Assembly (NCBI GenBank): GCA_963565915.1
Contig: OY751488.1
Span: forward strand, 930,001-994,000
Source: Entoloma clypeatum
Taxonomy: Eukaryota > Basidiomycota > Agaricomycetes > Agaricales > Entolomataceae
Direction of reading: 5' to 3'
Length of the DNA stretch: 64,000 nucleotides
The position numbers were made by a program, and so were the translations under genes. The notes beneath the pieces are model-generated. The model was not told the origin of the DNA, did not search any database, and saw only the letters and a list, made by a program, of their open reading frames with translations. Below are positions 54,798-64,000 of this stretch, piece by piece; the stretch's first letter is position 1; each line of letters starts with the position of its first letter.

Positions 54798-56555
54798 TCA
54801 ATGGTGCATTTTGAAATCGAAACAAGCGAGGTATAAGGACCATCTAGCCTGTCGTCGATTTAGTTTTTGAGCTGTCATGAAATACTCAAGATTTTTGTGG
54901 TCTGTCCAAATCTCCACTGTCTTCTCTGCTCCTTCAAGGAAGTGCCTCCACTCCTCCAATGCACGGAACACTGCCAACATCTCCTTGTCATAGATCTCGT
55001 AGTTGCGTTCCACCGGACTAAGGCTTTTGGAATAGAATGTGACAGGGTGCCACTTACCATCCTCTGTTGGTTGGGACAGTACTGCTCCGGTTGCAAAGTC
55101 CGAGCTATCGGCTTCTATCCGCCACTCCTTTCCATGATCAGCTAAGACCAGGATCGGAGCGGATGTAATCCTCCACTTCAACTCCGCAAATGCAGACACT
55201 TCTCCCTCCCTCCAAGACCAGAGGTGCCCTTTCTTCATGAGCTCGAAAAGAGGGCACGCAATGTCCGAAAACCCTTCAATAAAACGGCGATAGAAGTTAG
55301 TGAATCCCAGAAAGGACTGTACTTCTCAGACGTTTGTCGGAGCGGGCCACTCCTCGACCCCCGCTACCTTCACCGGATCCATCTCTACATGTCCTTGTTC
55401 AATAATAAGGCCTAGGTATTCAATGCGCGTTTGTTCAAACTCGCATTTCTCTGGTTTTAGATAGAGTTTGTGTCTGCGAAGTTGTTCCAGTACAATCTGT
55501 GTGACTCTCCGATGCTCCGCAAGGGTCTCCGTGAAGATGAGTATGTTGTCAAGGTAAACACAGACTACACCTTCAGTGATAAGGTCCTGAAAGATCTCGT
55601 TCATCATAGTCTGGAATGTGGATGGACTATTAGTGAGGCCGAAGAACATCACCAACGGTTCATAGAGTCCGCGATTGGTCCGAAAAGCGGCCTTCCACTC
55701 ATCTCCGGGTTTTATCCACACATTGTTGTAGCCCCAGTGGATGTCGAGCTTGGTGAAGTATTGAGCGCGTTGAAGTTTATTGATCAGTTCGGATATGAGC
55801 GGAAGCGGATACTTGTTTTTGATAGTTTTGGAATTGAGTGACCGGTAGTCTTGTACAAGACAAAGCGAGCCATCCTTCTTCTTGATGTAGAATACCGGAG
55901 ATGCCATCGGAGACTTGGAAGGGCATTGGATGCGGACTTGTTCAAACTTCCACTCCTTCCGCTCTTGGGCTGCCTCCTGGTGGCATGTCCAACATTGTGC
56001 AGGACACTGGCTCATCTTCACTTCCCCTGACGTCCAATCTACCTTGGGGTTGTGTTCTTTGAGCCAAGTGAAGCCTAGCACAATTTCTTGTTTTCCCAAA
56101 CTTGTGACTGCAAGCTGGGTCCGTTCCGAGTGATCCCGATAGCGGAGCACTACATCCAACACCTCTGTTATTGCTCCGGCCTCATTTGGAGTTCCATTGA
56201 TGTTGTATACCGGAATTGCGCGTTGTAGTTTTTGAGTAGAGAGTCAATGTTTCTCGACCAGAGTGTGTTCAATAAACAACCCTGTTGCCCCGCTGTTGAG
56301 TAAGGCCTTTTGTGATAGTGTGTCTTTGGTGTCGGTAGTTTCAAGAACTATGTCTAGTTCAATAGAATTGTCGGATTGAGCGGAGGCGAGGACATATTGT
56401 TTTGGAAGCTGACGCTCCCATTTAGAGAGGCAAAGGCAGATGGGATTTGCAGAGTTGGGTGCGACTATGGGATCGTTTGCAGGCTTAGAGATGGAGGGTA
56501 TAGGATCATATTGTTCCATAAATAAGGCAGCATAATGATTTTTAGCAGACAACGA
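54798..56555 (-). pseudogene. Gypsy-B protease, RT, RNase H
   Basis: Shares NSG in the protease, YLDN in the RT and the three TGA stops with Gypsy-A. Frames 56162-55326 and 55238-54798 give identical proteins to the A copy. Incapable of self-mobilisation. Confidence 0.92.
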
Positions 56556-56565
56556 GGGGCACTGT

Positions 56566-57709
56566 TCACTCGCTGTGGGGAGGAAAATCCTCCTGTCCTT
56601 CCTCCGACTCCGCAGACTCCGTGGGCAGAACGGAGTTGCCTTCTGCTGTGTCCTTGACCACGAGTTGTTCCATAACAAACTCGTCCTGCTCCTCCATTGT
56701 CATGAAGCGAACATCGAAGCGAAGGGGGCATTCACGACTAAAGTGACCCGTTTTGTTACATCTGAAGCATGCATTGGCATTCTTGCCTTTGACGCGTGAA
56801 GTATCAATGTCCATTGCATTGGGGTCCCTTGTCAACGGAGCGGAGCTGTATGCGGAGTGAATGGAATGTAGGGGCAAGGGAATACTGAGGTGCCAGGTAC
56901 TGTACTCTTGGTCCGACAACATTGCGGAAGGCGGAGGTGCGGGTCGGAGCAGTGGCTTTGAAGGCTTTGTTGGCAATCCTATTGTCATCATTGACTTGTG
57001 CTGCAGAGTACCACTCATTGGGGTTGTCATCCGCAGGCTGTCCGTGGGTCAGGGTGGCAATCTCATTCTGAATGTTGGAACGGAGACCATGGCGGAATTT
57101 GAGTACGATGTTGGTATCCTCCTGATAGCCCGCTTTGTCAATGTAGTCTTTGAACTCGTCAATATAGGTCTCGACATCCCGTTGACCTTGATAATAGGAT
57201 TCTCCTTCGAGGATCAGTCTCACGTCCTGTTCCTCATTCTTCGGAGTGAACTCTGCTGTAAAGACTGCACGGAAGTCCACCCAAGTCCGATAAGGCGGAG
57301 CACCGGTCCTCCACTCCTGTCAGATAATGTGATCCGCAAAGCGTGCTGCACGTCCACTCTTCATGAAAGATAAAGCCCAATAAATTTTAGCGTGGTCGTC
57401 TGCGAACTGTTCCGGAGCCAGCCCCATAAACAATTCACAGGAGTTTAGAAAGGTCCAGCCATTTGCGCGTGATCCATCGAAGTCCGATGGATTGGCAGGT
57501 TTTGCTCGACGCATGCCCGGATTGGCCGGAGCGAGCAGAGCGGGTATAATAGCGGGTGCGGGAGCAGGTGGGATAGGTGGCGGAGCTGGGGCAGGAATTG
57601 CGTTGAAGGTAAGGAGGAGTTGGTCATGTTGAGTCAAGATATCAGCGAGAGTTTGACGTTGTTCCTGGAACTCGTGCTCGAGCTGTTCAAGGTGATTGGG
57701 GTTGTCCAT
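56566..57709 (-). pseudogene. Gypsy-B gag
   Basis: Starts at ATG 57709, with the same TGA before QEWRTG, the same frameshift and the same CCHC knuckle as Gypsy-A. The leader (57710-57870) is also identical by eye over ~160 bp. Confidence 0.92.
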
Positions 57710-57870
57710 TACTATGCGCGGAGCAGAATCACCAGTTACGGAGAGGTAATTAGAAGAACTGGAAGGGGTGTGAGATGTATCGGAGTCGGACGCAGACGAA
57801 GCTGCTCCAAAGCGCAGAACCGTGACAATGATGCAATCGGACTCGGTCCAATTAGAAGAGAACTTTCTAC

Positions 57871-58303
57871 TGTAAGGGCGACCTTACGATCCAAGACTCG
57901 AACTCAGATACTTGCAAGGGAGATCTGAAGTTTAGATTGAGCAGTCTGATAAGTAATACAACACACACCTTGCAAGGGAGATCTGAAGAGAAAGTTCTAA
58001 GGATTCCCCTGCAAGCTAGCGAGATAAATAGTAAAATGAGATATGAAATAAGAGATAAAACGAGATGCATGAATCATGAGCAATGATTGGGAGTAGGGAT
58101 GGGGGATGAATGGAAACAAGATGAATGATAGTACCTGCGATCTGACGTGCGGAGTAGCGGATGGGGGCGGAGTCGTTGGATGCGGAGAGGCGGATAAGAT
58201 GTCAGAGACAGCGGATACAATCAGAGGACGTCGGAGATGGTGGAATAGAAAGGAAAGGAAGAAAGAAAAGGAAAAGTGAAAAGTGAAAGTGGTTGCCCCT
58301 ACA
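57871..58303 (-). repeat. Gypsy-B 5' LTR
   Basis: 433 bp. It carries the AGAACTTTCT half of the self-priming pair. It differs from the Gypsy-A 5' LTR at several positions, for example TTCAGATC against TTGGATC, about 115 bp from its inner end. Confidence 0.93.
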
Positions 58304-61300
58304 CTGTCTCCCCACTTATCTGGCTGGATGTTGTTCCTGTCTTGATGTGCACTCATTCCGCGCCCTTGTGCTGGTGTTTACATTGCTTCAGTCTTTCTTC
58401 AATGGCCAAGGGCCATCCCAATGCTGTATCCCAATGTGTTAATCATGTCCGCACCTCTGCAACAACATTGATTCATGATCGCATCTGACGTCTGAATGCT
58501 AATGCTCTGGCATTGGAACATGAGGAGTCTCGCTCTCACTACTTACGCAACATATCGGGTACATTCAATTATCTATTTTGACATGTACATCTCATCACTG
58601 TCTCTGTGTGAAGGTTTGAGCACCTCGTCTCTTGAGGTTTTGAACAGCACCCATCCCAATGATCTGCATCTTGACGACTGCAACCCGGAATGGGAGAATA
58701 TTGAAATGGATGTAATTGGCCAAGACATTCTCAGTAGCGAGGGAAATGGTGGAAAGGATGAGGACATTGTCCTTGATCTGTGCAATATCGTTACAAGCAA
58801 GTACGTCTTCTGTCATTACATCTATGGAGTGTCAACATACTGTAACAATGTCACAGATGGAAGAATCGTCAATACACTGACCATTGGTCCTGGAAGCTGC
58901 GGCATGAATCACTGGAGCATAACTGAGAACCGTTGATGAACAATCTGGTTGATGCTTATATTCATTGGCGCAATGCAGCAGCTGAGTCCACCACCTTACC
59001 TCCTGAAACGACCAAAACAACCCTCAACTATGATTTTTCCATCAGGATCATTGATATCTACTTGCTTGCCACTTCTGCCATTGTTCCGCATGCCGCTGAC
59101 TTGCTGTCCACTGCTGTGGCCCTCATGCGCGCCGGGTACATTGGGTCGTCTCCCAAATCTCCTGGACTGGTGATCTGACTCAAGACTCTCAAATTGTTCC
59201 AAGTTATTCGTCTTCACCGTGCATCATTTAGCATTGAGGCTTTTGCTAAGGTCCTCTGTCATCTCTATGGGTGCATATTTTGATGTGTATTTTGGTGCTC
59301 AAATAATCTAATGATGAATAGATGCCCTATCAGAAGAAGTATTGAACCACCCTCTCTGATACATTTGACATATATCTTGCCATTTGGCGCATCATTGATA
59401 AACATGTTGCTCAGTTTCTGGGGCGAGATAAGCCAGACTACCGGGTCCTCAATGCCTGCTCTGCATGTTCATATGAGGTTTGCTTTTTATAGGGCCCATG
59501 GACTTCTGACTCATCATGATTATTAGTTGGAGGGCGAGTCCGAATTACGGTATCATCGGATGTGGGTGATCAATGGCAACAGTTCACTCAAATGCATCAA
59601 GGGTATTAGCGGCCGTCAAGTCGCTGATACACGCGTTTTTCAAGACAGTGACTACTTCCTGTCAACAGCTTTTGTGAACCAATTTGCTAATGAAGTCAAA
59701 CATCGCCCAACACCTGCCTCCAACGATGCTGATGAAGAGATTATTGTCGACGATGAAGTGGGTGACCCCACTGATGGAGATACAGGTGTTATTCCATCAG
59801 GATGCACAGACAATTAGAAGGCAGCTGCGTCAGATGAGAAGAAGAAAATGTGGGTGATATTCTCAGAAGCAGGCATTTTTGCCAGTGCATGCCAGCATGG
59901 GTTTATCTTATGGATAGTGGACATGGTGCAGAGTGGGGAGTTGTGCATGGTTGATCTTTTCATAGGATATCAAACTGACAACAAGAGTTAGGGCGAAGTA
60001 TCTGCTTGCAATGGTGGCGAAGGGCCTGGCGACATTTGGAAAGCAGAATCTTATTGGATATGACATTGGTTGTGACTTTGGGAAAACTGTCGCATCGACT
60101 TCTTTGGGCCCTTCGTTTGAAGAGCATGGCTTTCGCTGCTGTGTCAATGCATTTCACGGCTACTCACATAACTATCTCTGCCAGTTGCAACACCATCCCA
60201 ACAGCATTGAAGGGATGGGCCTTGAAGACCTCAAGACGCTTGAGCGAGTCTTCAGCTCATTGAATGTGCTTGCATCTGTCACCCGTTATATGTCCACATA
60301 CTGCTGTCGAATGTTTATTGATCTCTACTTTCAACAGTGGGATGTCGACAAATATCAGAATCTAGCTCTCATGCTGCATCAAAACTACATCCAGGCCCTC
60401 AAGATCATTGAAACGAACACAAATGATGTAGAAGAGGTTCTTGCCCTCAAGAAACTTACTGAAGCCGACCTCAACGCCTTCATCATTTCCGAGTGCAAAT
60501 ACTTTGAAGGTCTCAGCAAGGATCCCAGGGGTGACCTTCATGCTATCATCTATGTCGAGCTTCTGGAAGACCTAACAATTATCGAGTGAGTGTCGACTGC
60601 AATTTCATTGGACAAGACATTCATTCTGTCTGTCAGGGCAAAATATGATGACGCCACATCTCTCTTTCACACACAAACACTGCAGGACTACCAATTTGTA
60701 TCACCGGAACTCTCCTATACCGACAACCTGTCCATCACCCGCTGAGCTGACACTGAACGCTGCCGTTTGGGTGAACAGCACGACCAAATTCTGGTCGAAC
60801 TCATTCAGCTTGAAGATCACATGAATATCTGGTTCTGCTGGACTCCATCAAGTCCTGAGTACGAGAAAACGCTCAAGTATATTGCCACTCGGAAGTACCA
60901 GCAGGCGCTCGACAGACTTCAAGGCCTTGTTGTCAAGCAACTCTTTGAGCTCCATCGCCTGAACCTTTCACAGACAGGTACACTGGCACATCTCTCGCAT
61001 CACCCCCGTTCCTTACTCTTGTTCCTAGGTTATCGTATGCGCACTCATATTGCCAAGTCCCTGCAAAACCACGCCAAAGCCATTTGCAATGCTGTCAAAC
61101 AGTATAATCAATTTGCCACTCCCCTTGGGCGGCCTACACTCGACTGGAGTAAAGTCTCTCACTACAGTTTTTTAAATGAATTCAATCTCCTTCGCAACAC
61201 TCAACATGACATCTTGGCACAGCCTTGGGCTGATCCTGTCATCCGTGAGACGATGCAGAAGTACCAGCGACTCCAGCGTGCACAAGAGGAGATTATACGG

Positions 61301-61333
61301 TGTAATACCAAGATTCACCGACTCCATACATGA
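58304..61333 (+). pseudogene. KDZ-2 transposase gene, second subfamily, decayed
   Basis: Exons resemble a different KDZ subfamily from KDZ-1. In order: RLNANALALEHEESRSHYLR after a TGA at 58486; VDAYIHWRNAAAESTTLPPE and IRIIDIYLLATSAIVPH; RVLNACSACSYE, then an intron of ~49 nt to LEGESELRYHRMWVINGNSS; ADTRVFQDSDYFLSTAF; IGYDIGCDFGKTVASTSLGP; VNAFHGYSHNYLCQLQHHPN; and GLEDLKTLERVFSSLNVLAS. The C-terminal helical part runs from GEQHDQILVELIQLEDHMNI to ETMQKYQRLQRAQEEIIRCN. TGA codons at 58486 and 59343 replace expected Arg. The usual acidic C-terminal tail is missing after 61333. No function as an active transposase is expected. Confidence 0.85.
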
Positions 61334-62715
61334 GCCCTAGATGTAGTATTGATATATCACAGTCCTATGATTAGAGCATGGCCGTGTTACATCTACATCA
61401 TTAATTACAGGTGTACCAGGTGATACATCATGGGTGATATATCACAGATCTGGCCAATCTGCTGGCCACATGGATTGTCATCAAGCTTACCAATACCAGC
61501 ACAGCCGTACACCGTGCCCCCATCATTCACTTCGCCACTACCTGGCCTGTGCACTCACACCCGCTTTTTCCCAATTTGGTTGGCACAGCCATCAGATTTG
61601 TTGATGCCGATATTTGACAGTTTGGAATTCCACGGCATCAAATGCATGCCCACCATCATCAATAGTCAGACCCTTGTGATTGTCGCTCTCAAATAGTGTC
61701 CCCCGCCTCTCCCACACTCCTATCACACATCAAAACCTCCTCCTACCTCCCCACCTTCATTCCCTCATGCCTCCCACTTATTATAGGCCTCAATAGTTGA
61801 TACCTTACTCCTATAAGAGGTGCTATGGACTATGGGTAAGCTCCCTCACCCTCCTGGGGCCTCCCTGTACATAATACTGAACTACCACCTCCCCCTCCCT
61901 TATCTAGCATCTTATATAATGTTGTAGATACTTGTACATAGCTTTCAAAATGTAGTATGGTGTAATATAATACATTTTGAGACTCCCCCTTGGCTTGGAA
62001 GTGATGATATAAGCAAAAAAGCGAATAAAAAGTGAGGGGAGAAGGAGAAGCACATACCCCCTCATGGGATTCTGCTATGTATTTTTCTATTAACTACTTA
62101 TTTTTTATTTAAAAAAAAAATTTTCTTTCAATTAACCCCTTTAATTTTTTTTAAATATTATTTAAAAATCTAAATGTATTAAATATAACAAAGAGGTGGG
62201 TTAATATATAGAAGTTGATAAAGTTCTACCATCTCTACATAAAATTATAATAAAAGAAGTTCCATTATTTACATCTCTCATTATATGTTCTGCTGATGTC
62301 CCCACCCCATCGCATTTTTCCCCACTTCATTGTATTATATACTATGGTCTAGGGACACATGTGGGGGGGGTATAGCATTGGAGAAACCAAGTGTAATTAG
62401 CAGAAATGGGCTTGTATGAGTATGGGTATCTACACATAGTTGGATGACCTAGGATTGTCAGGGCAGGTGTTCCCAGAGGTAACCATATGTATATAGGTCT
62501 CCAAGCGTCAGTAGTACAATATCTGGGGTGTGTACATCAGGTAGAAATAAGCTAGATATTAGGAGGATGTCAAAAAAGCGCATTTCTACCTAGCACCAGT
62601 ACTGGCCACTAGATAAATGTTGGGAGGGTTTGAAATGAAGGTTATAATGTATATCTATTGACAGGAAAAGACCCAAGAGGAATTGGGTAAGTGTGGAAAA
62701 TGGGGAGTGAGGACA
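61334..62715. other. Region after KDZ-2, noncoding
   Basis: 61385-61450 carries TACATCATTAATTACAGGTG and TGATATATCAC words shared with the termini of elements A and B. The middle has short frames without motifs. 62090-62290 is strongly AT-rich. No gene was recognised. Confidence 0.5.
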
Positions 62716-63955
62716 ACTGTAGTAGCACTTATGTATTTTGTAAGTTTAAGTCGAGATTTGGGCTATTTCTTGCACCTGTCGTCTGACCTTTTCATTTCTA
62801 AGGTCTGACCTTTTGCAAGTATCTCATTCAAAGTAATGTTCTACACATGATATATTTTTGTAATATCTAAAAGAACTATCAAGAGGATGGCACATTGTAA
62901 GGTAATCTGTGTTTTTCCCAAGCCTCAAATGACGCGGATATTGTAGTCACGTGATGGAAAGTTCAACTTTCCATGCATGTCTCTGTATGTCGCCCACCCT
63001 CAACACCCACACCAAGCCGTGCCATCAATGCCATCCTCCGCCAACGCCTGCATCCAGCCGGGACATGAAAGCGAGGCTGAGACAAGACAAGCCAGATGGG
63101 ACAAGACGAGTGACAGGGGATGAGACGGGATGGGGGCTGATAACAGATGCGACAGGACGGGATAACAGATGCAACGGGAGGGATGGGACATGATGGGCAC
63201 TGGACATGATGGCATGAGAGACAGGACGGGATGAGGGACCTGACCAGATGGAGACAAGAGCTATAATAGGATGGGATGAGACAAGAGACAAGACAAGACA
63301 TCCATGGCCCCAGTGTCCACAATCCCACTGACTGTCCACAACCTCACTGAATGTCCACAACCCCACTGTCCACAACCTCAAACCCACCCACTGCTGCCAC
63401 CTACCTGTCCGCCAAATGGTGCGGGAGACAAAAGCAGTGGCCAGAGAGGGGAAGGTGTGCCAGGAGGTCCGCGACAGCACGGAGGGGGGCCCACTGAGGG
63501 CCCACAGCCCCATTATCCCTACCCCTGACGAGATCGGGGGCAGATGTCATGGGGTGCAGTGGATGCAGGGCCCATGGGGATGGTAGCATGTGTGGAAAAC
63601 GGCTGAGGGAACACAGGAATGCCAGGAGGCGCACGGGAAACGGCACCCGAGATGCAAGAGCGGCGGCAGGCGGGCAGGGGCACAAGAACCAGCATCAGAA
63701 AGGAATAAAAATAATTATGCCGACAAATTAAAAATGAGCCTCAGGGGAGCTGTGATGTATTACACTGAGGGTGATATATCATGAGTGACATATTACACTG
63801 AGGGTGATATATCATGAGTGATATATTACACTGAGGGTGATATATCATGAGTGATATATCACCCAGTAGACCTGTAATTAATGATGTACATACAACACCT
63901 CTGTGCTAAGGTGTTAGGACCTGATATATCATCCCTACTGACTAGGTTGCATACA
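62716..63955 (-). mobile_element. Dispersed element, copy B (inverse of 11488-12350)
   Basis: The longer copy, ending (plus strand) ATCCCTACTGACTAGGTTG. It has about 230 bp more than copy A around 63380-63600 and an expanded repeat at its end. It encodes no recognisable protein. Neither copy has a clear short target duplication, so the exact ends are uncertain. Confidence 0.65.
63744..63862. repeat. 34-bp tandem repeat with ATATATCA palindromes
   Basis: About 3.5 units of GTGATATATTACACTGAGGG followed by TGATATATCATGA. Copy A has one unit. Each unit holds the palindrome TGATATATCA, a possible protein binding site near the element end. Confidence 0.75.
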
Positions 63956-64000
63956 TCAATCATGGATGAGACTGATTTTCTCGATACCATCGCTGCAGGA

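Larger units (their letters stand above)
52725..58303 (-). mobile_element. Gypsy-B, complete chromovirus-type LTR element, inactive
   Basis: Flanked by CTGTC (52720-52724 and 58304-58308), a different target from Gypsy-A, so a separate insertion. All Gypsy-B internal frames appear identical to Gypsy-A (position in B = 89601 minus position in A), including every stop, frameshift and lost catalytic residue. The LTR pair differs at roughly 20 positions. It lies directly upstream of KDZ-2, in opposite orientation. Confidence 0.95.

Noticed and set aside
53194..57709. Gypsy-B as part of a large inverted segmental duplication with Gypsy-A
   Set aside because: Flanks are unrelated and each copy has its own 5-bp target duplication, so two insertions are required.

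Overview
The window looks like a transposon-dense block of a basidiomycete (Agaricomycete, mushroom-type) genome. The evidence is two KDZ (Kyakuja-Dileera-Zisupton) transposase genes of the kind expanded in mushrooms, a Tad1-like LINE, chromodomain Ty3/Gypsy elements, Ty1/Copia elements, a kinase-like pseudogene of a type expanded in mushrooms, and GT-AG introns of about 50-65 nt. No rRNA, functional tRNA or CRISPR array was seen. All family names come from motif recognition by eye; no database search was run.

Layout. 1-4389: the 5' end of an apparently intact minus-strand Copia element (Copia-1), whose LTR is split by a retroposon (2080-4215) that starts with a tRNA-like pol III promoter and ends with a LINE 3' tail. 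4390-11487: the host-like part, with a C2H2-PHD zinc-finger gene (5208-6308), an unrecognised spliced gene candidate (7150-8179) and a well-supported small secreted protein gene (9027-9695). 11488-16902: one arm of a dispersed inverted repeat pair, a minisatellite, and two head-to-head Gypsy fragments. 16903-22539: a complete but dead Copia element (Copia-2). 24982-31113: a full-length LINE with both ORFs open. 31298-37024: Gypsy-A, inserted just upstream of KDZ-1 (37101-40759). 41215-44962: inverted satellite-like arrays and a foldback. 44960-49142: host pseudogenes (class V aminotransferase; nuclease/kinase protein) broken by foldback and hAT-like insertions. 49161-50193: a Tc1/mariner-like MITE. 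51844-52346: a collapsed Gypsy remnant. 52725-58303: Gypsy-B (minus strand), just upstream of KDZ-2 (58304-61333). 62716-63955: the second arm of the long inverted pair.

Three observations tie the window together. First, nearly all inactivating changes are the type expected from deamination of methylated CpG: CGA arginine codons become TGA, and catalytic Asp codons preceded by C become Asn. In Gypsy-A and Gypsy-B this removes the protease, reverse transcriptase and integrase active sites together. Second, Gypsy-A and Gypsy-B sit in different target sites and have diverged LTRs, yet their interiors appear identical including every defect, which points to gene conversion. Third, young, potentially mobile elements (Copia-1 and the LINE) sit among the dead ones and provide the tail that the tRNA-headed element shares.
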